NCBI RefSeq assembly: GCF_002567005.1
Contig: NZ_NUZU01000007.1
Span: forward strand, 123,414-187,413
DNA: 64,000 nucleotides
Direction of reading: 5' to 3'
From: Bacillus sp. AFS073361
GTDB taxonomy: Bacteria; Bacillota; Bacilli; Bacillales; Cytobacillaceae
Shown: positions 52,819-61,704 of the stretch, piece after piece
Layout: each line of letters opens with the position of its first letter
How positions within the stretch are numbered: position 1 is the stretch's first letter
Notes under the pieces: model-generated
What the model was told of the DNA's origin: nothing
The model's database searches: none
The model's input: only the letters and a program-made list of their open reading frames with translations
Position numbers and translations under genes: made by a program

Positions 52819-52852
52819 AGGGAACTACAACTTGAGAAGAGGGTTGATGCTA

Positions 52853-53476
52853 ATGTGGCCTTTTGACGGCAAGAAAAAGTCGGTAGAAAAGGCGGGGAAA
52901 TCATGCTATTTTTCCGTAAAAGAGACCACAGAAGGTTACAAGTTTAATGAATTTGTTAATAAACTGAAAGAAGTTCTTAGCAATACCTCAAGGGAAGTCA
53001 TTTTCTTATGTGTGGGTTCCGATCGTTCGACCGGAGACTCACTGGGGCCGATAGTAGGAACGATGCTGAAAGAAATGGATCTTCCATTCCCTGTATATGG
53101 CACTTTAGAAAAACCAGTTCATGCCTTAAATATTAACAAGATACTGAAAGAAATTAATCAAACGCACAACAATCCTTTTATTTTGGGGATTGATGCTTGT
53201 TTGGCAAATGAGAGGCAAATTGGGTTTATTTTTTTAAAAGAAGGCTCATTAATCCCTGGGATGGCTGTCAATAAAAAGCTGCCACATGTGGGTGAATACC
53301 ATATGAAGGCAGTGGTTAATTACCTAGACCCGCTGTCGCCAGCACAATCTTTAAATAATACCAGATTATTTACGGTCATGACCATCGCCGAAGTGATGTC
53401 AAAGATTATTACGCAAGCTGTTTTAGGAGAGGCTTCATTGTGTAAAAAATCAATTGAAAATCTCCCTAGATCATAA
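52853..53476 (+). CDS. yyaC: Spore protein YyaC (DUF1256)
   Basis: 207 residues, close to the 205 of B. subtilis YyaC. The GPR-protease-like fold is marked by FLCVGSDRSTGDSLGPIVGTML, YGTLEKPVHALN, FILGIDACLANE and LPHVGEYHMKAVVNYLDP. YyaC is made in the forespore and resembles the germination protease, though proteolysis is unproven. Start ATG 52853 has AGAGGG 9 bases upstream and gives the family length; longer in-frame ATGs add an unrelated 34 residues. A forespore-type promoter lies just before it. Confidence 0.87.
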   Translation: MWPFDGKKKSVEKAGKSCYFSVKETTEGYKFNEFVNKLKEVLSNTSREVIFLCVGSDRSTGDSLGPIVGTMLKEMDLPFPVYGTLEKPVHALNINKILKEINQTHNNPFILGIDACLANERQIGFIFLKEGSLIPGMAVNKKLPHVGEYHMKAVVNYLDPLSPAQSLNNTRLFTVMTIAEVMSKIITQAVLGEASLCKKSIENLPRS

Positions 53477-53524
53477 AGTTACTTACCCAACTATTTTTTC
53501 TATTGGAAATACCGACCAAAGAAT

Positions 53525-53570
53525 TTGATGTTTATAAATAGTGTGCGTTATAATTGGTTCAATGTATACC
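53525..53570 (+). promoter_or_regulatory. Promoter and GTATAC operator of the GntR gene
   Basis: TTGATG (53525-53530), 18 bp, TATAAT (53549-53554), then TGTATACC (53563-53570) over the expected transcription start, the natural place for autorepression by the GntR protein encoded next. Confidence 0.6.
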
Positions 53571-53588
53571 TAGAAAGAGGGAGAAATT

Positions 53589-54266
53589 GTGGGGAATAAT
53601 TGGGCCGAGGAAGATTTAATATCTTTACGCGAGAGGGTCTTTATTCATATTAAAGACCTTATTTTAGAGGGTGAATTTAAAACAGGCGATCGTTTAGTGG
53701 AACGGGAATTAGCCGAACGATTAAATATTAGCAGGACACCTATTCGTGAAGCGTTATTTAGATTAGAATCTCAAGGGTTTGTCAAAACTGTTCCAAGAAA
53801 AGGTGTTATTGTCGCGGATATTTCTGAAAAGGAAATTATTGAAGTATTTACGATTCTATCATCACTCGAAGTTTTGGCAGCGAAATTAGCTGTTCAGAAG
53901 TTGGATGATGAAACCAAAAGCAAGTTCATCGAATATAGTAAAAGGGTGGAAGATTGTTTACAGCATAAAAATGATCATGATTTCTCTAATTTACATGGTG
54001 AATTGAATCATCTCTTATACAGCTCGGCAAAAAATGCGAAACTCTATGAAATATTAAGTGGCTTATCGGATTATATTCGTGCCTTTGCTAAGACAGGATA
54101 TAAAAATCCGGGCCGGCCTGTACAGTCGATGGAGGAACACTTACGAATTATGGAGGCTATTGTTAATCAAGAAGTGGAAATGGCCGAGTATTTAACGAAA
54201 ATTCATATTGAAAATTCCCGAAAAGCATATATTGAGGCAGTCACTCAAGGAAAAGAAACGAAATAA
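53589..54266 (+). CDS. GntR family regulator, FCD (FadR) subfamily
   Basis: 225 residues. The N-terminal winged helix (FKTGDRLVERELAERLNISRTPIREALFRLESQGFVKTVPRKGVIVADIS) is textbook GntR, and the C-terminal helical FCD domain carries the Asp/His ligand pattern (LHGELNHLLYSSA, MEEHLRIMEAI). It binds a small carboxylate or amino acid. GAGGGAG supports the GTG start. GTATAC sites near its own start and in the gap at 55200 and 55540 suggest it controls the divergent dehydrogenase and transporter genes. Confidence 0.87.
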   Translation: MGNNWAEEDLISLRERVFIHIKDLILEGEFKTGDRLVERELAERLNISRTPIREALFRLESQGFVKTVPRKGVIVADISEKEIIEVFTILSSLEVLAAKLAVQKLDDETKSKFIEYSKRVEDCLQHKNDHDFSNLHGELNHLLYSSAKNAKLYEILSGLSDYIRAFAKTGYKNPGRPVQSMEEHLRIMEAIVNQEVEMAEYLTKIHIENSRKAYIEAVTQGKETK

Positions 54267-54268
54267 AA

Positions 54269-54308
54269 ACAGAAACTCCATCCCTCGCCGGGTGGAGTTT
54301 CTTTCTAT
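54269..54308 (+). terminator. Terminator of the GntR gene
   Basis: AGAAACTCCA (54271-54280) and TGGAGTTTCT (54292-54301), followed by TTCTATT; it lies between converging genes. Confidence 0.75.
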
Positions 54309-54318
54309 TAACATGGAA

Positions 54319-55125
54319 TTAAACACCAATTACCACTGATGTCGTTAGGTTTTGCAATACTTTTGCCACACTCATAGCAACAATTGGGCTCGATTTAGGG
54401 TTTTCCATATATGGATTGTTTTGAATAGTGGTTTCCATATGTCCGAAATAGCCTTTGGCCACTATCGTATGTGTGTTCATTTGAATGGTCGGGTCAACAT
54501 ACACTTGAACCTTTGTTTCATCAAAGCCGACACCTGCAAGGCTTAACGCAGCGGAAACATTTACATTTTGAGGGAATAATTTTGCTGCATTTCTGGCGGT
54601 ACCCTCAAAGATACAAAATGGTTCTGCAATCGTTTCTAAATCAACTTTTTCCTCCGCAATTGTCCCATACCAACTTTTTGGAGGCTTCCTCGTAATCAGT
54701 GTAATTTCATCAATTTCACCTAACACCCCAGCGGCAATACGATCCAAACCTGCGATAGCCCCTGACGGGATAATCAATTTTTTTTTGTATTTTCTAGCAG
54801 CCTCTTGTAAGGAGTCGTAGAAATCTTTATCTGCTAAAGCGCCGACGGAGAGGATAACTAAATGACTTCCCGAGGAAATGGCCTTTTCCCCATATAGTTG
54901 AAGGGCATGGTGTCCAGCCGCTTCAATGATAATATCTAAATCTTGGTTAAAAAAGACATCTTCATTCGTGGTGACTGTACACTCATCGGGTGATTGGTCA
55001 GAAGAACCTAGCGGGGTTCTTATTAAAATGGATTGAAGGACGACATCTCCCGCTTGTCCTAACTCAATTAATTCCCTAATACCTTTTCCAAGTGTTCCAT
55101 ATCCAATGATTCCAACTTTTAGCAT
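54319..55125 (-). CDS. L-aspartate dehydrogenase-like protein
   Basis: 268 residues. A Rossmann motif GYGTLG (8-13) is followed by DIIIEAAGHHAL, LIIPSGAIAGLDRIAA, the FPQNVNVSAALSLAG block and catalytic His219 in QMNTHTIVAKG, all typical of the NadX/DUF108 aspartate dehydrogenase family. It would interconvert an amino acid and iminosuccinate-like product with NAD(P). No nadA/nadC adjoins, so a catabolic role is likelier. GAGGTG precedes the ATG. The probable operator pair at 55200 lies about 75 bp upstream. Confidence 0.85.
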   Translation of the reverse strand: MLKVGIIGYGTLGKGIRELIELGQAGDVVLQSILIRTPLGSSDQSPDECTVTTNEDVFFNQDLDIIIEAAGHHALQLYGEKAISSGSHLVILSVGALADKDFYDSLQEAARKYKKKLIIPSGAIAGLDRIAAGVLGEIDEITLITRKPPKSWYGTIAEEKVDLETIAEPFCIFEGTARNAAKLFPQNVNVSAALSLAGVGFDETKVQVYVDPTIQMNTHTIVAKGYFGHMETTIQNNPYMENPKSSPIVAMSVAKVLQNLTTSVVIGV

Positions 55126-55199
55126 ATTTATTCACCTCGTGATTATTTATAAGCAGCTATTCAAATAGAAAGCTATCTAACTATGTATCAGTTTATTTT

Positions 55200-55212
55200 G
55201 TATACCGTATAC
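55200..55212. promoter_or_regulatory. Tandem GTATAC, candidate GntR operator
   Basis: GTATAC at 55200-55205 and again at 55207-55212; GTATAC is its own complement, and TNGTATACNA is a common FCD-type GntR core. Confidence 0.5.
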
Positions 55213-55537
55213 CGATAATTAATAAATTTTAGCCGATTCAACCAATAAAAGCAATAGTAACCTTATGAATATAAATAAACTTCTAAATTTTCAAAATAGT
55301 TTGCAATAAAAAGAGAATAATGGTATATTATTTTCAACCTTATAATAAACAAGGTGTACATAGTGCAAAGGGGTTGATATTTACATTCCTAAAATAACAT
55401 TCTACTACATATCAAAAAAAACTGTAAGCGCATTCAACATATTGATGTGGATTGATTGTTTTAGGAAGTAGAAAAAGGATGTTAATGGAGGTTTTAATTT
55501 AGTAATGATCAGTCATTGTATTAATTTTTTTAAAACA

Positions 55538-55547
55538 TGGTATACAA
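55538..55547. promoter_or_regulatory. GTATAC site upstream of the transporter gene
   Basis: TGGTATACAA is a near-symmetrical FCD-type GntR site 222 bp before the transporter ATG. Confidence 0.45.
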
Positions 55548-55768
55548 TCTACAGTATGCAAAATTTAATCTCTCGAAAAAGTAACTCAATAAATCATGCC
55601 ATTTTATATCTTTTAAGGGATTAAGAAAGGAACACCCGAAGTAGAGGATATACACCATGATAAAAATCCTATTATAACGTTTACGCCTCTCCTACGATCT
55701 TTTCCCATTTGTAAAGGAAATCTTTCGCATTACGGTTTTAAACTATTTTAAAACAATGGAGGGGAAAT

Positions 55769-57208
55769 ATGGAATTAACAGCAGCCCATTGGGTCTATCT
55801 AGTTGTCACTGTAGCCGTTATTATTATCATGCTTTTTAGAAAAGGTGTTGTTTTACCACTCATAGTTGGAACCTTTATAGTTGCAGCCGTGTATAAAGGA
55901 AGCTTGATTGGCGGTTTCCAAGCCGTTTTTAATGCCAATCTCGTAGCCGCTAAAGAACTATTTAGTATTTTCCTAATCATTTCCATCATGATCGGTCTTC
56001 TTAATTCCCTGAAGGATTTAGGTGCAGATAAAAGGATGGTCGTGCCGATTCAAAAAATAATGGTAAATGGACACGTATCTTATTTAGTGTTAATGGTTAC
56101 AACGTTTGTGATTTCACTCTTTTTCTGGCCAACTCCAGCTGTTCCATTAATTTGTGCTTTATTAGTACCTGCTGCAGTAAGTGCTGGATTGCCAGTCATG
56201 ACCTCAGCAATGGTTATTGTTATCGCTGGTCAAGGTATGGCCCTTTCATCAGATTATATTATGCAGGTAGCCCCAATGTTAAGTGCGAAAGCAGCCGGAA
56301 TTGATAAAGCGCTAGTTTCCGATAAAGCCTTCATTCTTTCTCTTATTACTGGTATTAGTGCTCTTGTGATTGTGTATGCGACACATCGAAAAGCGATTAC
56401 TCAAAAATCTGTTAACGAAAATAATAATGAAAAAGTATACTTCCAAGTTACCGAAGAGCTTGCTGCTACAGTAGAGGAAACTGCGGAAGTAATCAAGTTA
56501 AAAGCAAAATGGGGAAAAATCTTTGCGATTGTTGTACCATTAGCGATGCTAGGTGTTATGGTTTTTATGGTCCAATCCAAATTTGGCGGTGGAGCTGGAT
56601 TCGAGGGAGGCGATGGTGCTGCCTTTATCGGTGGAGTTGCTACGATTCTCTTAGTCTTAGCAACAATTGCTTTTAACCGCATTCATGCGCTTGATAAAAT
56701 TAGCGAACATATTACGGAAGGTTTTGTATTCGCTTTTAGAGCCATGGCTCCTGTTATTCCGATTGCCGGTTACTTCTTCATGGGAAGTGGAGACTTTTCT
56801 GCGCAAATCCTTTCCTTAGGGGAAGATGCAGCTAAACCAGGCTTTTTGTTTGATTTGATCCAAGCAGGTCAAAATTATATACCTCACAGCCCGATTATTG
56901 CAGCATTTAGTATCTTAATCATTGGGATTATTACCGGATTAGATGGTTCTGGGTTTGCCGGACTTCCATTAACTGGTGCATTGTCTGGTGCCATTGGACC
57001 TGGAAGTAACATCGATCCATCCGTACTTGCAGCTATTGGACAAATGGGTGCAGTATGGAGCGGGGGAGGTACATTGATTGCCTGGTCGTCACTTGTTGCC
57101 GTTGCAGGCTTCTTACAGATCTCACCTTTAGAGCTGGCAAGGAAAAATTTCATCCCAGTTATTACGGGTCTTTTCCTCGCAACGATCTTGGCAGTTATAA
57201 TCTGGTAA
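55769..57208 (+). CDS. Putative organic-anion transporter, ion-transporter superfamily
   Basis: 479 residues with about 12 membrane helices. I place it only at the superfamily level: repeated re-entrant-like segments TPAVPLICALLVPAAVSAGLPVM and GLDGSGFAGLPLTGALSGAIGPGSNIDPSVLAAIGQMGAVWSGGGTLIAWSS recall GntP/DcuC/CitMHS-type carriers of carboxylates. The hydrophilic loop around residues 215-250 splits the two halves. GGAGGGG precedes the ATG. Regulatory context with a GntR protein and a dehydrogenase suggests an amino-acid or dicarboxylate substrate. Confidence 0.75.
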   Translation: MELTAAHWVYLVVTVAVIIIMLFRKGVVLPLIVGTFIVAAVYKGSLIGGFQAVFNANLVAAKELFSIFLIISIMIGLLNSLKDLGADKRMVVPIQKIMVNGHVSYLVLMVTTFVISLFFWPTPAVPLICALLVPAAVSAGLPVMTSAMVIVIAGQGMALSSDYIMQVAPMLSAKAAGIDKALVSDKAFILSLITGISALVIVYATHRKAITQKSVNENNNEKVYFQVTEELAATVEETAEVIKLKAKWGKIFAIVVPLAMLGVMVFMVQSKFGGGAGFEGGDGAAFIGGVATILLVLATIAFNRIHALDKISEHITEGFVFAFRAMAPVIPIAGYFFMGSGDFSAQILSLGEDAAKPGFLFDLIQAGQNYIPHSPIIAAFSILIIGIITGLDGSGFAGLPLTGALSGAIGPGSNIDPSVLAAIGQMGAVWSGGGTLIAWSSLVAVAGFLQISPLELARKNFIPVITGLFLATILAVIIW

Positions 57209-57274
57209 ATAAACTGTTACTTTCAACATAGCTTCACATTAACTAGATAGAAATTAGGGATTGCTAATAAATAA

Positions 57275-57333
57275 AGGGCTATCTTAAAAGTCAGCAGCAA
57301 ACTGATTTTTTAAGATAGCCTTATTATTTTTCG
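57275..57333 (+). terminator. Terminator after the transporter gene
   Basis: GGCTATCTTAAAA (57277-57289) pairs with TTTTAAGATAGCC, with an inner TCAG/CTGA, followed by TTATTATTTTT. Confidence 0.75.
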
Positions 57334-57395
57334 TTTAATTAATCGTTATCTTAATATGCTTGCCGACATAGATGGAGAGGGAGAGGGGATAGAAA

Positions 57396-58103
57396 ATGCA
57401 ACAACAAAGGATTGGTTTAGTAGGGCTTGGTAAATTAGGGACAGCCATGATGACGCATTGGGATAAAAAACGGATAGCAATTGGAGTTTACCATCCGGTG
57501 CAAACGAAAGCAGAAAATTTTCAGAAAGCATATCATAATAGCTACATTTTAACAGATAGTCAATTGAAGGGTGTCGATATCTTAGTCCTAGCATTACCTG
57601 CGACCGAGGTTATTCCATTTGTCACCTCGTTAAAACTTGAAAGCCAGGCCGCGCATAAACCCATTATCATAAATATGGCAACGAACCTTCCTACAAAACA
57701 AATAATAAACCATTTTCCTGACTTACATGTACATGGGGTCAAGTATATGGGACATTCTAAGGATTTATTGGAACATGGTAATGGTTTATTTATTACTGAA
57801 TCAGTGTTACCACAAACTGTTGGAGAACTTTTTCAGAATCTTGGTAAGGTAATGGTCGATAGTGAAAATTGTTTAACGGAAGTAAACAAATTAGCGACGT
57901 ATTTTGCCCTAAAGTCAGCAATTGCAATCGAGACGGAGTTTCTGAGCAGAGGATTACCACCTGAATACCTAAAGAGAGCATTAACATCGTTAGCACCTGA
58001 AGTGATCCGATCGTATAGTGAGGGAAGTCTTGGCCACTTTGCGAAGGAAATTGCCAAAGAAATTCTTGAGGAGAAAACTATAGTCCGTAAAAGTGCCGAC
58101 TGA
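57396..58103 (+). CDS. ProC-like NAD(P)-binding protein
   Basis: 235 residues. The N-terminal GLVGLGKLGTAMMTHW binds NAD(P), followed by DILVLALPATEVIPFV and IINMATNLPTKQII, as in pyrroline-5-carboxylate reductase and F420-type oxidoreductases. The C-terminal helical domain is shorter and diverged, so P5C reduction is not assured. GGAGAGGGG precedes the ATG. A terminator separates it from the transporter, so it probably has its own promoter. Confidence 0.7.
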   Translation: MQQQRIGLVGLGKLGTAMMTHWDKKRIAIGVYHPVQTKAENFQKAYHNSYILTDSQLKGVDILVLALPATEVIPFVTSLKLESQAAHKPIIINMATNLPTKQIINHFPDLHVHGVKYMGHSKDLLEHGNGLFITESVLPQTVGELFQNLGKVMVDSENCLTEVNKLATYFALKSAIAIETEFLSRGLPPEYLKRALTSLAPEVIRSYSEGSLGHFAKEIAKEILEEKTIVRKSAD

Positions 58104-58121
58104 AAAAATTTCTATTCAATG

Positions 58122-58156
58122 AGAACGGTGTCAATCTATTTGATTGACACCGTTCT
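58122..58156 (+). terminator. Hairpin after the ProC-like gene
   Basis: A perfect 15-bp stem, AGAACGGTGTCAATC and GATTGACACCGTTCT; it lacks a good T run, so it may mainly stabilise the 3' end. Confidence 0.55.
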
Positions 58157-58289
58157 CTATGTTACATTCTTAAGAGAGCCATATTTGGCAAGAGGGCTGC
58201 AAAGAAAACATCTGACATGTTCGTTTTATTATGAAACTAGATCCTGTAGTTAAAAATTAAAGTTAAAAAGTATGTATGGAGGTCAAAAA

Positions 58290-59210
58290 ATGCTAGAGTT
58301 AACTATCGATGAGTCTGATAGGCTTATTAAAGTAGCCCATGCTATTGCATCGGAAATCCGAATTGCTATTCTAAAATTACTAAACTTTCAAAAAATGAAT
58401 ATTATTGAGATTGCTGAAAAGCTTGATCTTCCTGTTTCAACCATCGCGTCTAATATAAAAGTTCTAGAAGGTGCAGGTCTCATTAATACTGAAATACAGT
58501 CAGCAACAAGAGGAAAGATGAAAGTATGTTCAAGAAATTTTGATGATATTCATATGGCCCTTAATTTAAATATTGGTTATAATGATCCAAAGAATTGTTA
58601 TGAGTTGGAAATGCCAATCGGACATTATTCTGACTGCGAAATAACACCGACATGTGGAATAATCAATAATAATGGTTTAGTGCAGCCTGAGGATGATGTA
58701 TCCTTATTTTACCACCCTGATCGTATTTCAGCTCAATTAATATGGTTACGACAAGGCTTTCTTGAATACCGCTTTCCTGTGTCACTTTCTGGAAATGCTG
58801 ATATTCAGTCACTTCAATTTTCTATGGAACTTTGTTCAGAGGCTCCGAACTATGATCACAATTGGCCTTCCGATATTACAGTCTGGGTTAATGGAAAAGA
58901 GATATGCACATGGACTTGTCCAGGTGATTTTGGCGATCGCAGAGGAAAGTTAAACCCATTGTGGCTGCGCGATAACCATACCCAGTATGGACTGTTGAAA
59001 AATTGGAAAATAGATAATAATGGCAGCTATTTAGATGATGTCAAAGTTTCTTCAGTCAACTTGAATGATATTGAAATTAATAATCAAAAATTTATTATCT
59101 TAAAAGTTGGTGTTCAATCGGACGCTGTGAATATTGGAGGCCTTAATTTATTTGGAAAAGGCTTTGGTGACTATAATCAAGACATTTTGATGAGAATTAT
59201 ATATTCCTAA
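58290..59210 (+). CDS. ArsR-type winged-helix regulator with sugar-responsive-like C-terminal domain
   Basis: 306 residues, three times a plain ArsR repressor. The N-terminal helix-turn-helix is VAHAIASEIRIAILKLLNFQKMNIIEIAEKLDLPVSTIASNIKVLEGAGLI, without the metal-site cysteines. The large beta-rich C-terminal part (EITPTCGIINNNGLVQPEDDVSLFY...) looks like a ligand-binding jelly roll, a type found beside sugar operons in Firmicutes. GGAGGTC supports ATG 58290. It lies before the PhyH/sugar importer operon and is its likely regulator. Confidence 0.72.
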   Translation: MLELTIDESDRLIKVAHAIASEIRIAILKLLNFQKMNIIEIAEKLDLPVSTIASNIKVLEGAGLINTEIQSATRGKMKVCSRNFDDIHMALNLNIGYNDPKNCYELEMPIGHYSDCEITPTCGIINNNGLVQPEDDVSLFYHPDRISAQLIWLRQGFLEYRFPVSLSGNADIQSLQFSMELCSEAPNYDHNWPSDITVWVNGKEICTWTCPGDFGDRRGKLNPLWLRDNHTQYGLLKNWKIDNNGSYLDDVKVSSVNLNDIEINNQKFIILKVGVQSDAVNIGGLNLFGKGFGDYNQDILMRIIYS

Positions 59211-59218
59211 TTTGGGAT

Positions 59219-59267
59219 TAAAAGGTCTCTTTTATTACAATTTATTTGTAATAATGGAGGCCTTTTT
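59219..59267 (+). terminator. Terminator of the ArsR-type gene
   Basis: AAAGGTCTC...TTATTAC pairs with GTAATAA...GAGGCCTTT, followed by TTTTT. Confidence 0.8.
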
Positions 59268-59690
59268 TCTTTGTTTTGGAAAGTCCCAACCTAGTAGGGT
59301 TTTTAGGGTGTAAATGCTTATTTTTCAAAAATTGTAAAAATTTCATAAAAGATATTGACCTTTTAATAGTGAGAGATTATCATTTAATTACAGTAATTAT
59401 GTTTGAAACAAAAATATTGTTTTAATGAATGTAAAAAAGCTTCAAAAAGAATGTAACTACATAAGGAAAAATTCACTTTCTCTTTTTTTATAATTGATGT
59501 AAACGCTTTAAATCTAGATTAAAGAGATGGAGAATGAAGGAAGGTGATTTTTACAAATAAATAATTCAGAATATTCAGATATATAACCAAATAGTTAGCG
59601 GTGAATGTGTAAAGTTCAATGGGTTATATAAACTATAATTTTAAATTTATGTAAAAAAATCACTTAATAAAATTCTAGGAGGAATTAATT
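59268..59690. other. Leader region of the PhyH/sugar importer operon
   Basis: 423 bp without a gene. A sigma-A-like promoter, TTGACC (59355-59360), 17 bp, TATCAT (59378-59383), would give a leader of about 300 nt. TGTAAACGCTTTAA (59498-59511) is a cre site with one mismatch in that leader, where CcpA could block elongation in the presence of glucose. Confidence 0.5.
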
Positions 59691-60536
59691 ATGACTATTA
59701 CTAAAAATTCAGAGACTTCAAGAGTAACGTTTGAACCGGCAGTGATTATGGGTGCTCTTTACGGTCCAGGAATTCATGGTTTAAAAGGAGCTTTTGATCG
59801 CAAATGGGTAGAGGAATTAGCAAAGGAAATTGACGTCCTATATAAGGATGCACTCCAAAGACCAGGTGGCGCAGTGGGCCGTGGGCCGAAACGCCACTAT
59901 GTGGAAATCCACCCGGAAGATATCAGCGGTTTTGTAGATTTGGTGACGCACCCTTGGGTCAAGGCTGTCTGTGAAACGGTTTTAGGGCCTGAGTATAAAA
60001 TTGTCGAGATTGGCTTCGATGTACCAAACCCAGGAGCTGTGAATCAGCCTTGGCATCGTGATTTCCCAGCTCCTGAAGACACAGTTAAGGGAAGAAGGCT
60101 CAATTCTCTCGCATTTAATATAACAACGGTGGATGTGGAAGAAGATATGGGACCATTTGAGATTGCTCCTGGAACTCAGTGGGACGATGGCAGCGAGTAT
60201 GAAAGTGAAATGTTCCCTGAGAAAGAGCTTTATTCTCGATATGAGGCCCTAGCGGAACAAAAAATGCCTAAAATGGGGGATATTTCAGTCCGTTCAGCAC
60301 TTACCATTCACCGAGGAACAACGAATAACTCAAATAAATCAAGACCAGTCCTTGTTTTAGGAGTTGATGCTCCTGGAGCAAACAATCATGAACGGCATGA
60401 CCTGCAAATAACGAAGAAATTTTATGAAACATTGCCAGAGGATTTAAAGGGTCACTTGATGTGCCGCATCGTGGACGAACTAGAAGTAATTGTTCAAGAG
60501 CACACGATTGAAGGACTTAAAATGGGCGAAGCCTAA
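59691..60536 (+). CDS. Phytanoyl-CoA dioxygenase family (PhyH) Fe(II)/2-oxoglutarate enzyme
   Basis: 281 residues, double-stranded beta-helix. The iron-binding His-x-Asp is WHRDF, the distal His lies in LTIHRGTTNNSNKSRPVL with the 2-oxoglutarate-binding Arg, so the facial triad is intact. It hydroxylates an unactivated carbon using O2 and 2-oxoglutarate. It heads an operon with a sugar-type ABC importer, which is an unusual partnership and suggests oxidation of the imported compound. GGAGG precedes the ATG. Confidence 0.87.
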   Translation: MTITKNSETSRVTFEPAVIMGALYGPGIHGLKGAFDRKWVEELAKEIDVLYKDALQRPGGAVGRGPKRHYVEIHPEDISGFVDLVTHPWVKAVCETVLGPEYKIVEIGFDVPNPGAVNQPWHRDFPAPEDTVKGRRLNSLAFNITTVDVEEDMGPFEIAPGTQWDDGSEYESEMFPEKELYSRYEALAEQKMPKMGDISVRSALTIHRGTTNNSNKSRPVLVLGVDAPGANNHERHDLQITKKFYETLPEDLKGHLMCRIVDELEVIVQEHTIEGLKMGEA

Positions 60537-60658
60537 AAATTTCAGACCAGATAGCAGTGATTCAGCCATTCAGCCGTTGATTCTATCATCTTGAATACGG
60601 CTAAATGAAATCGTTCTATATTTGAAAAAAATAACAATTGAATGCTGGAGGAAATCAT

Positions 60659-61642
60659 ATGAAAAAATCAGTATTAATCTCATTATTCTCAGCTGCTATG
60701 CTAGCTATGGCTGGATGCTCAAGTGGGTCTGAAACTGGGGGAAGTGCAACAAACTCTGCTGGAGACGATGGAAAGGTAGTTGTTGGTTGGTCTCAGATGG
60801 AAAATAATAATCCATGGAGAATCGCGGAAACGAAAAGCATTCGAGAAGAAGCTAAGAAACGTGGATTCCAAATGGTCTATTCGGATGCTCAAAGTGATAC
60901 AGCGAAACAGGTATCAGATGTGGAAGATATGGTTGCCCAAGGAGTCGATTATATTATTCTAGCACCTCGTGAATTTGAGGGACTTTCCCCGGCCTTAGCT
61001 ACTGCTAAGAAAGCACATATTCCTGTTATTCTTGTTGATAGGAAAGTAGCTGGAGAAGCAGGAAAAGATTATGTGAGTTTCCTAGGATCAAATTTCATTG
61101 AACAAGGACAAAAGGCAGCTGATTGGTTAATAAATGAAATGGGCGGAAAAGGAAATATAGTAGAACTTACAGGAACTTCTGGTTCTTCCGTAGCAATCGA
61201 TCGTCAAAAAGGATTCATGGATAAGCTTAAAGAAAAGGCGCCAGATATGAAGGTTATTTCCTCCCAAACAGGTGACTTTGCACGAGCCAATGGACAAAAG
61301 GTAATGGAAAACTTGTTACAATCTCAGGGAGACAAGATTGATGCCGTTTATGCACATAATGATGAGATGGCTATCGGAGCAATCAATGCAATCAAAGCAG
61401 CCGGAAAAGTCCCTGGAAAAGATATTATCATTGTCTCAGTAGACGGAACTAAAGATGCCTTGCAGGCAATCGTTGATGGGAAAATGGGTGCAACGGTTGA
61501 GAGCTCTCCATTCTTCGGTCCAAGTGTGTTTGACGTAATCGAAAACTTAGAAGAGGGTAAAGAAGTAGAAAAAGAAATTATTATTAAGGACCGCTTTTTT
61601 GACAAAACCAATGCAAAAGATTTCGTAAATGACGCGTATTAA
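60659..61642 (+). CDS. Sugar ABC substrate-binding lipoprotein, YtfQ/RbsB type
   Basis: 327 residues. A lipoprotein signal ends AMAGC, then a periplasmic-binding-protein I fold. VVGWSQMENNNPWRIAETKSIREEAKKRG, ILAPREFEGL, VELTGTSGSSVAIDRQKGF, SQTGDFARANGQKVMENLL and YAHNDEMAIGAINAIK run close to E. coli YtfQ, which binds galactofuranose. A furanose or related sugar is the best guess. GGAGGAAATC supports ATG 60659. A 15-bp hairpin (61655) lies before the ATPase gene. Confidence 0.88.
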   Translation: MKKSVLISLFSAAMLAMAGCSSGSETGGSATNSAGDDGKVVVGWSQMENNNPWRIAETKSIREEAKKRGFQMVYSDAQSDTAKQVSDVEDMVAQGVDYIILAPREFEGLSPALATAKKAHIPVILVDRKVAGEAGKDYVSFLGSNFIEQGQKAADWLINEMGGKGNIVELTGTSGSSVAIDRQKGFMDKLKEKAPDMKVISSQTGDFARANGQKVMENLLQSQGDKIDAVYAHNDEMAIGAINAIKAAGKVPGKDIIIVSVDGTKDALQAIVDGKMGATVESSPFFGPSVFDVIENLEEGKEVEKEIIIKDRFFDKTNAKDFVNDAY

Positions 61643-61654
61643 CAGCAACCTGTA

Positions 61655-61688
61655 TTTCGCAAGTATCTTAAAAAAGATACTTGCGAAA
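61655..61688 (+). other. Perfect 15-bp hairpin between binding protein and ATPase genes
   Basis: TTTCGCAAGTATCTT (61655-61669), 4-base loop, AAGATACTTGCGAAA (61674-61688), no T run. It probably stabilises the binding-protein part of the transcript. Confidence 0.8.
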
Positions 61689-61704
61689 AGAAAGGGGAGG
61701 CCTT

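Larger units (their letters stand above)
55126..55768. other. Long regulatory gap between dehydrogenase and transporter genes
   Basis: 643 bp with no supported gene. It holds GTATAC-C-GTATAC (55200-55212), a near-cre TGTAAGCGCATTCA (55423-55436, one mismatch), and TGGTATACAA (55538-55547). GntR-type control of both flanking genes is the simplest reading. Short frames with ribosome-like sites at 55505 and 55657 are probably not genes. Confidence 0.6.

Noticed and set aside
55423-55436. cre-like TGTAAGCGCATTCA before the transporter gene
   Set aside because: One mismatch in the core half-site; kept only as a note in the gap description.
55505-55624. Possible 39-codon gene in the long gap before the transporter
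   Set aside because: Ribosome site too far (13 bases), no recognisable protein character, and it contains the GTATAC operator-like site.
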